From assembly GCA_040954595.2 (NCBI GenBank), contig CM082581.2:1860001-1924000 (forward strand): a DNA stretch of 64,000 bases. Reading direction: 5' to 3'. Positions 1 through 9,262 of the stretch are shown in pieces. How positions within the stretch are numbered: position 1 is the first letter of the stretch; each line of letters begins with the position of its first letter. The notes beneath the pieces are model-generated. The model searched no databases and was not told the DNA's origin. It saw only the letters and a program-made list of their open reading frames with translations. The position numbers and the translations under genes are program-made. This DNA is from Balanoglossus misakiensis. Taxonomy: Eukaryota > Hemichordata.

Positions 1-4
1 CATC

Positions 5-286
5 GTGTCACAATACTATACTCTTCAGAGAATGCCTTCACTCATCGTACACCAAGTACTGGCAGTGGCGATGCACCACTATAAAGGTGCACTTACTGTC
101 GGTGCTGGGTATCGCCTTCTGCGGGAGAAATCCAACCCATACGATCAGAACGCCGTCAAACCTCAAGTGACATTTGGCTTATGCTCTTGGACAAAGTTTC
201 ATGTACTTCGTCATGATGAGTCTGGAGTTTTTAAACCGTTATTTTCGATCAAGGTAGGGAATAATTGGTATTTGTGTATGGATTAA
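5..286 (+). CDS. possible HIRAN-domain fragment, partial
   Basis: An open frame of about 93 codons lies at the window edge. Residues ~18-52 read HHYKGALTVGAGYRLLREK and then SNPYDQNAVKP. This matches the HIRAN pattern of a glycine-rich strand, an L-x-R-E step and N-P-[YH]-D-x-N-A-[VI]. HIRAN domains occur in helicases of the HLTF/Rad5 type and in small stand-alone invertebrate proteins, where they bind DNA ends. After the NPYDQNAVKP block the translation loses the expected pattern, so the real exon may end near 165-170. The rest of the gene would lie to the left, outside the window. This could also be a degenerate copy. I am unsure of it. Confidence 0.4.
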   Translation: MSQYYTLQRMPSLIVHQVLAVAMHHYKGALTVGAGYRLLREKSNPYDQNAVKPQVTFGLCSWTKFHVLRHDESGVFKPLFSIKVGNNWYLCMD

Positions 287-1327
287 TTATTGATCTAGAA
301 GCATCGGGGGAATCGGCCAGATAACCTGACAGTAAAACGGTGAAATCAAATGAAAATTCTGCAACTTGAACCGCCGGTGATGTTTACGTCGAAGCGCTTT
401 ATATTGTGGTAGGTTTACAAATTATATCCCGGACATCTGTCATATACACATGGTGTTATTTATGTTATACAGTTTCTTCAGTCACCGAGTATAGTTAATT
501 AGTCTTAACTCATATTTCAGTGTTTCATTTAGGATGGCATCAACAGGGGGGATACGTCCCCCATTGCCAGAATATTTAGGGGGGTTTCCACTCTCCAAGG
601 CAGACTGTAATATCTCCAACATGTACACAGCATCATTTTAAGGGGCATTGCCCCCCCCCCCCATGACAAGTTCCTAAGGGGTGCTATCATGTCAACAAGG
701 GGGTGAATCCCCCCTCCCCCTAGATGAAACACTGATGTTTCTACTGCCAAGAAATTAAAATTACATTGCATGATGTTGCCACTTTTGTAATTTGTTTTAT
801 TGAAATGACTGTATTTTTGAAAAAAAATTAATTGTATAAATGCATAATTTTGTAAACTTCCAATTGTCAAAAAGCTAAAATAAAAATGGCATGAAATTGA
901 AATAAATGACTCCTCACAACTGACCACTATTTGAGATTATCAAATTTTTATTACAAAGAACTAAAAAATTCATATAAAATTACATTCAATTCATGATTAT
1001 TATAACAATGCACAAAACTCTCTCTCAACTTTATCAACCCCGAACCCACACAATCCAACCCCATACCCATTAACAAATCAACTCCCATAATTTATAAATA
1101 ATGATAAAAGAAAATAACACTGGAATCCAATTTGGCGAAAGAAATGATTGCTGTATTTAAATAATATATGAAACCAAGTTTATTATAAAAAAAAATTAAA
1201 TGACACTCAATATTTTGCCAACAAATAAAAATTAATCGTAAAAGAATAAATAAACCTAAAAGATAATAAAAATGTAATTAAAGCATAAAATAAAAGTAAA
1301 ACATTGCACCTGAAGTGTTAGTTGAAT
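287..1327. other. non-coding AT-rich stretch with three short G/C hairpins
   Basis: No convincing gene is present. Bases 546-714 hold three G-run/C-run inverted pairs: GGGGGGATACGTCCCCC at 546, GGGGCATTGCCCC at 642 within a long C run, and GGGGGTGAATCCCCC at 699. From about 760 to 1327 the sequence is very AT-rich with poly-A and poly-T tracts and I see no feature. An antisense open frame of 132 codons at 529-927 is low-complexity and is not called. Confidence 0.6.
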
Positions 1328-1490
1328 AGGTTTCTAAATAGGAAAAAAAAATGTGTCATGATTTTAAACAAATGAAATTCGGAAATGATCATAATTTGAA
1401 TTTTTATCACATGATTGGCTGGAATAATGTTTCAATGTTGGGTTATAATATAAAACGTAATTCATTTGTTTCATTCCTATTTAGAAACCT
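1328..1490. repeat. 163-bp MITE-like inverted repeat
   Basis: The ends are perfect 17-bp inverted copies: AGGTTTCTAAATAGGAA at 1328-1344 and its reverse complement at 1474-1490. Similarity resumes further in, where AAACAAATGAA near 1366 is matched by its complement near 1460. The interior is AT-rich and non-coding. A target-site duplication is not clear. This fits a short non-autonomous DNA transposon of unknown superfamily. Confidence 0.55.
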
Positions 1491-1942
1491 TCAAATAATT
1501 TTTCAATAAAAATATAATTAAAAAAATATATAAATTCTGTTGATTAGAATATAGAAAATCAATAATCTCCTCAGCTGGTCAGCAAGTACAGTGGCAGTAG
1601 TTTTCAGTGACAGCTGCTCCTCAAGAGGACTAAACATAATTGAAAAAAAGATACACACAAAAACGAGATTAAATCATGGAAAGTAAAAAAAAAGAATAGA
1701 GATACATGGTAAACTAATAGATAAACTGTGAAATATGAGCAAAAAAAGATTTTTTTTTATAAATCAATAAAATCTGTAGCCACTGTAATTCAATTGTGTA
1801 CTGTGCAGTGTATTTCTGTTTTGCCAATACTGTGTTTTGTGCACAGTTAATATGATAGACAAGGGGAATGGGTGTTTGAATATGAAATACACTAATAATT
1901 TTACTGTTGCATTTCAAATTCAAACACTTCTGTAATAGCCCC
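1491..1942. other. AT-rich DNA, no gene seen
   Basis: The stretch lies just downstream of the stop codon of the minus-strand pseudogene. On the minus strand, 1567-1630 can be read as SPLEEQLSLKTTATVLADQL after a possible TAG acceptor, but nothing supports it as an exon. The minus-strand open frame at 1714-1959 runs in a different frame from the gene and is not called. Confidence 0.4.
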
Positions 1943-3038
1943 TTATAAATCATGCACACTGTGCAGTAATTCCAGGAGCTTGGATTTGTTTGTTGCCCGT
2001 CGTAGTTGTGTATGCAGTGATGTTCTGTATGTTAACGGTAGTGTCTGAATTATGTCGTTGCATTCGTGTCGAAGTGTGGCATTTGTTTTTTTTTCTTCTC
2101 TTTCAATTTCTGCTCTTTCTTTTTCTGTAACAAGTAGTATTTTTTTTGCCAGTGCCTGGAGACTTACCTTGGCAGATGATACTTACCAGGGAACGTCTTT
2201 TTTCTTCGGCATTGATGTTATAATTGCCAATGTGTCTATCCATAGCATCTCCTGAGATGGTAATAGGAGACCGACCATCCTGATACTTGACATAAGATTT
2301 CTGTCTCAGTCGTCCCCTGAAACCCGTCAAGTCGTTAGAGTAGCCTGGGCGGCTACGTTCCAACGACTCGGGGTTTACAAGGCTAACGACTGAGAAGACT
2401 ATCTTTCTCAGACTGGCCAGGGCATCATGCCTGCTACAGATGACAACCCACTTACCTGAATCGGGCACTGGAGGAGCTCAGGCCTTGTTGTTTTAGTCGT
2501 ACTCCTCCAGGACGGCGTCCGCACCTTGATGGGCATCAGGCCTACCAGATCGTGAAATGGCCTCGTACTTCTCCAGAGTTTGGAGAAGTATTGGTGGATA
2601 CCGGGCACGGTCGGTCTCGTCATAGACATCAATCATTTGGTAAGTGGGGTGATTCCGACCGTGCCACAGGGTGCGAAGGAGATGTCGTCAAGCCCGTAGG
2701 TAAGTGGGTGAATTGAAGCTCGTGCCCTGTCGAAAGAGGAAAATTCCTTGTAAATGTTGTAGAAGAATATTGTAAATGAAATTCATGTGAGAGTCTGTCA
2801 CTGCTGCTGCATTCAACCAGCCAAAAAACAAACTGGTGGATGCATCAGCAGTGGGATTACTCACATCATGCACATGAAATTCCTGTAGCAATTCGCTCCA
2901 CAGACAATCTCTGAATTTGCAAAGAAGGTCAAATGAAATGTGATGATCAGAACACTTCTTCACACATTCTAGAGATCTGCCTCAGGAGAATCCCTGAGAT
3001 ATAGCAAAGTCCCTGTAAATCCCAATACATAGAAACAA
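1943..3038 (-). pseudogene. 3' half of a gene split by the ISL2EU insertion
   Basis: This minus-strand reading continues the gene broken at 8154. From 3038 downward it reads VKSFVSMYWDLQGLCY across the repaired junction. A one-base frameshift follows near 2985-2995, then VKKCSDHHISFDLLCKFRD. There are in-frame stops at 2688-2690 and two more near 2490. Coherent blocks include YDETDRARYPPILLQTLEK and later TGFRGRLRQKSYVKYQDGR. A donor at 2168|2167 (CAAG|GTAAGT) and acceptor at 2125|2124 give a 43-nt intron. The last exon, 2124-1943, encodes a charged helix and LRRATNKSKLLELLHSVHDL before TAA. I recognise the general pattern of a multi-copy invertebrate family of unknown function (a KxCxDHH motif and a C-terminal RLRQK block), but can assign no role. 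Several disabling lesions make it a pseudogene. Confidence 0.7.
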
Positions 3039-3040
3039 AT

Positions 3041-3420
3041 ACACGGGTTTCATAAGTCTAGCGCCCTCTTGTGGCTATCATGAATTTGACCTCAAAGCGA
3101 GGCCACTGGGTGTACGCCCCTGATGAGTTGATGACAGCTCATTAACACAGGCTCAGCGGTTTGTTGACGGAAGTGGCGACGCCGATAAAACTTTTCAAGG
3201 TAAGAATTTCTCGAATTCGCAGCTGTATTTTTGTTTTCAGTCATATTTTAAGCACCTTCTTGTTTAGCTTCTGAGATATTATAGCAAAAAAAGTGTGAAT
3301 TTTTGCGATCTCAAATTTTTTTTTTGGAGCGACCGATATAGCGCACGGTTAGCTGGAAAGCCGGCATTCTGGTCAAAGGCACGTATCGATCGATCGACTC
3401 AGCGAAAAAAAATCAAAGTT
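3041..3420 (+). promoter_or_regulatory. left terminal inverted repeat with leader exon and donor
   Basis: This is the outer end of the ISL2EU element and is nearly identical to the complement of 7775-8153 for the first ~300 bp. Similarity then becomes patchy, with a shared CGATCGACTCAGCG block near 3390. A consensus splice donor, TTTTCAAG|GTAAGAAT, sits at 3199|3200 and points inward. Its natural partner is the acceptor TTTTTACACAG at 3630, one base before the ATG of the nuclease gene. The repeat therefore seems to supply the promoter and an untranslated first exon. No TATA box is obvious. Confidence 0.65.
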
Positions 3421-3631
3421 TACTTTCAGTTTTTGTTACCTTAATTATGATCGAGCCCATAGCCGAACTGCTAAGGGGTGTTATTCACCGAAACTTTATG
3501 AATGAGAGCTTTTAAAAGTTTTAGTTTTATTGCAGACCTTCTGCAGCCTATATTCCTCTTGCATTTGTATTCATGTTCAATGCTTCACAGAGTAAAAAAA
3601 ATGTAATTGACATGCTGGATTTTTACACAGA

Positions 3632-5730
3632 ATGGATGTCACCGTCAGTAATGTATCTCTCAGCGAAGATGATATCCCAGGAGCCAGCTTTGATGGTATT
3701 GATCCAGCAACGCTGAAAAAGGACAGGCTCCAATTTTGGTTAAGATGTAGGGGTGACACCCTGAAGAACTTAAAAACAAAGGCACAGTTGTTGACAAGGC
3801 AAGTAGGGGCTGGGTAAATTGTTTTTACGTGTTCCATTTGGTTTTGTTGATCAAACAATATAATAATAAGTTATGGTCAAATAAATGAAAATGCATGTAT
3901 TGCAAATAATACTATTAAAATAACAATATTGAAACATTTGTTTTTTTCTGTAGAATAAAGGTGTACATGGAAAATGGAACTGATGCAAAAATTGTTGATC
4001 CAGATCCAAACAAAAGCTATACTAAGATGAAGATACAGAAAATGAAGGCACTATCATCAGGCCAAACTCCAGCAAATGTCATGTCAGCTCCTGTAGCACC
4101 TGTTGGACTGTCCACTTCTTACCCAAAAGATGGGTGGGGCACGTCGTTGCTAGGATTGCCTTTGTTCACTAGAGCACATATAAATATCCATCTCTCAAAA
4201 ACAGGGAAGCAAGGAAAAGGGGATGCTGAGGATAATCACCCAACTAATCAGCAACGGGGAAAAGTGTTCTTTGAAGAAAAATATATCCATGATGTTATGA
4301 CAAATAAAGACACAAAATACTTTTATTTTACAGCAAGGTGTAACCATAGCTACAAAAAACATGCAGAGCCACATAGACTGAAACTAAAGCTTGATCTTCT
4401 GGATGGTAATGTTGTACATGCTAACTGTACCTGTAAAGCCGGACTTGTAGGCTACTGTAATCATACCCTTGCATTATTATTTCTGATTTCACAATGCTCT
4501 TTATTTGATTTAGAGGATGTTCAAGAGTTTGTAAATATTCACTCAAACATTACTTCTCCAACCTCTAGATTACAAGTGTGGCACCATAGAAACAGAGGTT
4601 TGGGGGTTTTGCCAGAACCTGTTACAAGTTTGGCCATTCGCAAAGTTAAAGTTGATAGTGGTGAGTCAAAATATGCTGTGACTTCAGCATTGTATGATGC
4701 CAGAAGAAATCCAAATCATGACAACAGTGCTGAAAAAAAGTTCAGAGAAAGTCTGAACCAAAAAAATCCACTGTTTGGGTTTGCGCAGTGCCAGGTCATG
4801 CCTGATGTATCATTAGTTGATACCAAATTTGGTAAAGTGCCAAATGGCTCAATTTTAAGCTATCAAACACGACACACAGAGTGTAGTTATTCTGTCTTTT
4901 GTGACATATCATCAGTACCAAGACTGCCATCTTATAATTTGTTAATAGATTTAAATTCTTTTCCTAATTTACCATACAAAGAAACCCCTATATATGACAT
5001 TAAAATTAACAATGAACAGGAACATGCATGGTTTCAATCAATCAAATGTAACAAAGACAGAGAAAATATGATTGAAGCACAGACAAGAAAGCAGTCTGTC
5101 AGTGATAAGTGGTTTCTGTATAGAAAACCAAGGCTGACTGCATCAAATTTTCACGATGTATGTATAACAAAAAGAAATCACGATGCCCTGTGTAATAGCT
5201 TATTTAATTCTGAAAGTTTTACAAGCAGATATACTGATCATGGCAAAAAATATGAAAGTGAGGGGTTGATAAAATATGCCAAATACATGAATGACACAGA
5301 TAATTATGTATCTCTACACAAATGTGGTCTAGTTATAAACCCCTCGTATTGTTTTCTTGGTGGTACACCGGATTCGAAAGTGGTCGATAGAAAATCATCT
5401 GAGCCATATGGTATTGTAGAAGTTAAATGCCCAGAAACAAAGAAAAATGTCACTCCGTTGGATGCATGCCTTGATCCAACATTTTATTGTTATGATGACA
5501 ATGGGCAGCCAAGGTTGAAAGTTTATCACAGATATTATCAGCAAATTCAGGGACAAATGGCAGTGTGTGGGCTGACTTGGTGCGATTTTGTTATATATAC
5601 ATTTAAACGGCTCAGCATTGAGAGAATCATATTTGACAGTGTATATTGGCAAGAAATGTTGACAAAACTGGATGTTTTTTTTACCGAACATTACATGCCA
5701 TTTATCGTGACGAGAGAACAAAGTGCTTAA
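3632..5730 (+). CDS. SAP-like/SWIM/YqaJ nuclease of the ISL2EU element (2 coding exons)
   Basis: The coding sequence joins 3632-3798 and 3954-5730 to give 647 residues. The intron is GC-AG: ACAAG|GCAAGT at 3799 and CTGTAG ending at 3953. The splice keeps frame, reading QLLTR|IKVYMENG. The start follows an acceptor by one base. Residues ~25-55 resemble a SAP DNA-binding helix pair (LKKDRLQFWLRCRG, then LKTKAQLLTR). A SWIM zinc finger, CTCKAGLVGYCNH, is encoded at ~4428-4463. The C-terminal third is a YqaJ-like PD-(D/E)xK nuclease: WFLYRKPRLTASNF, then GGTPDSK, GIVEVKCP with the E-x-K pair, and YYQQIQGQMAVCG. YqaJ enzymes are lambda-exonuclease-like; its role in transposition is unknown, and end processing or repair is inference. 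An AATAAA at 5809 follows the stop. Confidence 0.85.
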
Positions 5731-5808
5731 CCATATTTTTATTGAATGTAGTTGATAAATGTAGTTGATGTTTTAAAAGATGTAAAATGCGTGCATGGTT
5801 GAAATGCA

Positions 5809-5848
5809 AATAAAAGACGTATTCATCAATTTAATATTTTATTTTATT
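5809..5848. terminator. back-to-back poly(A) signals of the convergent transposon genes
   Basis: AATAAA at 5809-5814 serves the plus-strand nuclease gene, which stops at 5730. The complement of AATAAA at 5843-5848 serves the minus-strand transposase gene, which stops at 5892. The two signals lie about 30 bp apart in a 161-bp intergenic gap, so the two transcripts should overlap at their 3' ends. Confidence 0.6.
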
Positions 5849-5891
5849 ATTCACATTACAGCTGTGCCACATCAAAGAACAGACAAAATCC

Positions 5892-7538
5892 TCATGCACT
5901 TATTATAGGATTCTGTACATTACACAATAGTGCACTTACAGTCCACATTTCATTTACAATATTAAAAAGTGATATAGGGACAACTCTGTCCCAGATATGA
6001 AAATTCTTAACTTTATTAATTGCCCTTTCTACATGTATGCGCTCAGCAGCAATTTTTTGTGTTTCTATAACATCTTCTGCACTCATTTGGTCACGTTTCT
6101 CTAGAAATGGTGGAATATTCAGAGACACACCTTTAGGCCTCAAGAGGTCAGCTATGGTGAATCCCTTGTCTGCCATTACAGAGTCACCGTGGTCAAATGG
6201 CATATCCAGTAACCCTGATCTACATTCAATTTCTCTGTCAGATATGGAGCCAGTATATAAACTGCTGACAAATGTTACAGCTCCACTTGGAGCTATGCCT
6301 ATTAGCCCCTTAAGTGTTACATGGTTTTTGTAATTAGACAATAATTGTGAATGTAAAATCAATGAACTGGGCATTTCCACCCTAATTTCTGAACAATCAA
6401 TTATGATGCGGGTACTTGGGTACTTCACTGTAAATGATGCAGGCATGTTTCTTGTGATACTGGCTTTGTCTTGCCAAATATTAAGGTGACCCAGTTTCAA
6501 GTAAAGGTAATTTATCCAAGTTATAAATATTCTGCTTACAGTTGACATTGAAATGTTAAACAGAAATGCCAGGTGACGCTCAAAGAAACCCTGCCTTAAA
6601 CGACACAAAGTAAGAAGAAATTCATCAATTGGCCGTAGGGTCCGAGGGCGACCCATTTTCTTGTCTGCTTGGCTTTTATCAGTATCATGTAATTTATTTG
6701 TTGAATTCCAGTAGTTAATATTTTCTCCCACTTTACCAGGGTCAATAAATTCAAAGACATCCATTAACGCCAGAAAATTTGGAAATCCTGTATAAGATGA
6801 AATTACCTCATCACTCTCTTTCATATTTTCAATGTTGAATTGATTACTTTTCAAATTCTTTATTTCTAAATCCTTTTTAATTAAATCTTCCCTCAATAGT
6901 TTTACTTTTTCTTTAAGCATTTCAATGGTTTTTGCATTTGAAAACTCTACATCAGCAATTTTGTTAATAAGTCTCTGGTTTTCAAAAGTAAGTCTTTCAA
7001 TTTTTTCAAGGAGTTGCTGTTCATTCCTATGATTTCCAGATGAGATGCCCAGATGTGATTGGTCAACTTCATGACACCCAAGTGTCTGTTGATGAAGTAC
7101 TTCAGTGCTTCCCAGCTGACATCTCTCGTGAAGGTCTCCTGTGGCGGAATCACTTACAGTAGACAATTTACCACTTGGATGCATGCTGTGATTTTCATTT
7201 ACCTCCATCAAAGTATTTTTCTGTGGTGCTGTTCTTGGTGTTGGTAACTTTCGTGCTTGTTTTGTGGATGTCCATTTGAACTGTGATGGTACAGCATTCG
7301 GTTTGAGAAAATATTTATTGGCAAGGGTTCTTGATATGTCCTCATCTGTGAAATGCCTTGAGCAAACCTTTGTGTGATGTGTTATTTTGAAAAATTTTCC
7401 TTCATCCCTCTTGATTTTTGTTATCCATTGTTTTCTTCGCATTTTATCGTTTGGAAAAGAAAAAAAGGAAATTTTCTCCCCATTCTCTCCTCTGTACCCA
7501 GCTCTTGTACAGAACGGTACACAACAGTTATGAACCAT
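5892..7538 (-). CDS. THAP-domain DDE transposase of the ISL2EU element
   Basis: The protein has 548 residues from the ATG at 7538. A longer frame begins upstream at 7571, but TTTTTTTTCAG|TC sits just before this ATG and marks a splice acceptor, so the shorter start is preferred. An N-terminal THAP zinc finger spans residues ~1-85: the paired cysteines in HNCCVPFC, a central W, the C-x2-H of VCSRHF and the closing AVPSQF. A long coiled coil follows at ~175-245. Then come a helix-turn-helix of the Tnp_4 type (DEFLLTLCRLRQGFFERHLA) and a DDE_Tnp_4 catalytic domain with candidate acidic residues in IIDCSE, VMADKGF and IHVERA. This enzyme should bind the terminal repeats and cut and join the element. 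The frame is intact. The leader exon ends at 7995 in the right inverted repeat, giving an intron of 7541-7994. Confidence 0.88.
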   Translation of the reverse strand: MVHNCCVPFCTRAGYRGENGEKISFFSFPNDKMRRKQWITKIKRDEGKFFKITHHTKVCSRHFTDEDISRTLANKYFLKPNAVPSQFKWTSTKQARKLPTPRTAPQKNTLMEVNENHSMHPSGKLSTVSDSATGDLHERCQLGSTEVLHQQTLGCHEVDQSHLGISSGNHRNEQQLLEKIERLTFENQRLINKIADVEFSNAKTIEMLKEKVKLLREDLIKKDLEIKNLKSNQFNIENMKESDEVISSYTGFPNFLALMDVFEFIDPGKVGENINYWNSTNKLHDTDKSQADKKMGRPRTLRPIDEFLLTLCRLRQGFFERHLAFLFNISMSTVSRIFITWINYLYLKLGHLNIWQDKASITRNMPASFTVKYPSTRIIIDCSEIRVEMPSSLILHSQLLSNYKNHVTLKGLIGIAPSGAVTFVSSLYTGSISDREIECRSGLLDMPFDHGDSVMADKGFTIADLLRPKGVSLNIPPFLEKRDQMSAEDVIETQKIAAERIHVERAINKVKNFHIWDRVVPISLFNIVNEMWTVSALLCNVQNPIISA

Positions 7539-7774
7539 GACTGAAAAAAAAACATTCATTCCATTGAACATGAGCAGTTATCAAAAATTATCATAGAGAT
7601 CACGGTCACCTTTTTAGTACTAGTGTACAATCTGACAGTTTTATATTCACAGTCCCTTCGAAACTTTTATTCAGTACTGAAAATGCACACCACAATATCA
7701 CATTATGGCATAATGCCACCTTGAGACTAAATAGTACCACAAATTATAGTTTTATTTACTGTATATCGACTTTT

Positions 7775-8153
7775 ATTTTTTTTTTCGCTGAGTCGATCGA
7801 AGTAACAGTTACACTAAAACCCAAGTAACCGTATCGCGTGCTCTTTTTCGGTCGCTCCAAAAAAAAATTTTGAGATCGCAAAAATTGAAAGAAATTCACA
7901 CTTTTTTTGCTATAATATCTCAGAAGCTAAACAAGAAGGTGCTTAAAATATGACTGAAAACAAAAATACAGCTGCGAATTCGAGAAATTCTTACCTTGAA
8001 AAGTTTTATCGGCGTCGCCACTTCCGTCAACAAACCGCTGAGCCTGTGTTTACGAGCTGTCATCAACTCATCAGGGGCGTACACCCAGTGGCCTCGCTTT
8101 GAGGTCAAATTCATGATAGCCACAAGAGGGCGCTAGACTTATGAAACCTGTGT
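7775..8153 (-). promoter_or_regulatory. right terminal inverted repeat with leader exon and donor
   Basis: It is the mirror copy of 3041-3420. The same inward donor, TTTTCAAG|GTAAGAAT on the minus strand, lies at 7995|7994. It can splice to the acceptor at 7541, two bases before the transposase ATG. Small differences from the left copy (for example extra bases near 7885-7895 and a changed block at 7810-7850) show that the two repeats have begun to diverge. Confidence 0.65.
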
Positions 8154-9262
8154 ATGATTTGACTGCATTGATTTCTTCATGTAAAAGGCCCGTCCTTAAA
8201 ACAACCCATGAAAATATTCCCTCATGATCTTCTGATAAAATTTTCCGAATAATTACATATGGCAAGCCATCACACCTGATTATAACCCATTCCATATATG
8301 TACAATAATCTCCACTGCCCTCGTCATGATTAAAATATTGTTTGATTTTTGCAAGTTTACCAATGTGATTAAGAATTTCTTTCACTGATTTGAAACAATT
8401 AGGATTTACAAAAATAGGAGACATAACATAAATATTTGCTTTATTTGCTTGTTTTGGGGGCTTTTTAACAATTCTGGAAGTTTACTTTCCCATGTGAGCA
8501 ACCTTTACTTCACCAACACACTCATGCAAAATGGTTCCCTTCGAATGCCACAACCTCGACACTTAGCAATTCTCGATTTGCCCTTCGTGTGGGTGAAACC
8601 ACACTTGGGGCAAATCTCGACGCTGTCAGTCTGTTGTTTTTGTTGTAAGTATGTGTCAATAGAGTCAGTCTGTGGTGCATTTTCTACATTGATAGTGGCT
8701 ACAGAAGATAAAATTAAATCATCAACATAAGAAGCAATGGACTCTTTGACAACTGAATCAAACTCATCATACTTGCTGCCCTCTGTATTGGAAACATCTG
8801 TCTCTGAAACCTTCTGCCACTGACTTGGCTTCAACCCAGAATCATATTGCAGTGATGATTCTGGGTCCAGCTGAGAAGCAATAATGTTAGTAAAATATCC
8901 AAAGTAACTGAATTACCATTTCTGTTAATGTAATTTTTAGAAAGATGTTGTTCATTATCAAAAGAAAATTCAACTCACCCCTCAGGTGCATCTGGAAAAT
9001 CAAAATTACCTTTGAAAAGAATATTGTTAATGACATCATAACATGGGCCTGCTGTTACGTGGCCCATGAGATCAACTGCCAGGCGACTTCTGGTCAAACT
9101 AAATAAAATAACTTTAATTGCAGAAATAAAACTACTCACAAACTTAGGATTCCTGGCAGTATAAAGAAGTTCAACGGCATGGGCAAGATATTGAGTGTTA
9201 TTTTGGATTCCAGTATTTGGCATACAAATCTCCTCAAGAAGGAAACCAAGACAAGATTCCAT
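8154..9262 (-). pseudogene. 5' half of the gene split by the ISL2EU insertion
   Basis: Minus-strand coding blocks run from about 9262 to 8154. The upstream block (9262-8980) reads MESCLGFLLEEICMPNTG and ends DFPDAPEG near a GTGAGT donor. The next begins after TTGCTTCTCAG at 8871 with LDPESSLQYDSGLKPSQW. It includes a four-cysteine knuckle, CPKCGFTHTKGK then CRGCG. A frameshift near 8515-8525 and an in-frame TAA near 8480 interrupt it. It continues as IVKKPPKQANKANIYV, CDGLPYVIIRKILSEDHEG and LRTGLLHEEINAVKS, where the transposon enters. The phase across the 8979/8870 junction does not fit simply, so the splice model is incomplete. The arrangement (CDGxPY, then GLLHEE, then KCxDHH in the other half) matches a repeated invertebrate family of unknown function. 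It may be a mobile-element gene itself. Confidence 0.65.

Larger units (their letters stand above)
3041..8153. mobile_element. ISL2EU-type DNA transposon, 5,113 bp, apparently complete
   Basis: Long terminal inverted repeats of about 380 bp bound the element. Their outer ends read ACACGGGTTTCATAAG on the left and ACACAGGTTTCATAAG on the right complement. The flanking dinucleotide AT at 3039-3040 and 8154-8155 is the target-site duplication. Inside are two convergent genes: a YqaJ-type nuclease (+) and a THAP-DDE transposase (-). As I recall the literature, a 2-bp AT duplication plus a transposase and a YqaJ protein defines the eukaryotic ISL2EU (IS4EU) superfamily; Harbinger elements have related DDE domains but 3-bp duplications. 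Both reading frames are uninterrupted, so the copy may be young or still capable of movement. Removing the element and one AT restores a reading frame in the interrupted gene, which confirms the boundaries. Confidence 0.85.

Noticed and set aside
529-927. 132-codon minus-strand open frame
   Set aside because: It runs through G/C-run and AT-rich low-complexity DNA and shows no domain-like pattern.
6037-6333. 98-codon plus-strand frame
   Set aside because: It is antisense to the catalytic domain of the THAP transposase.
3041-8153. Classification as a Harbinger/PIF element
   Set aside because: The transposase domain is related, but the 2-bp AT duplication, THAP start and YqaJ partner fit ISL2EU better than the 3-bp duplications and Myb-like partner of Harbinger.
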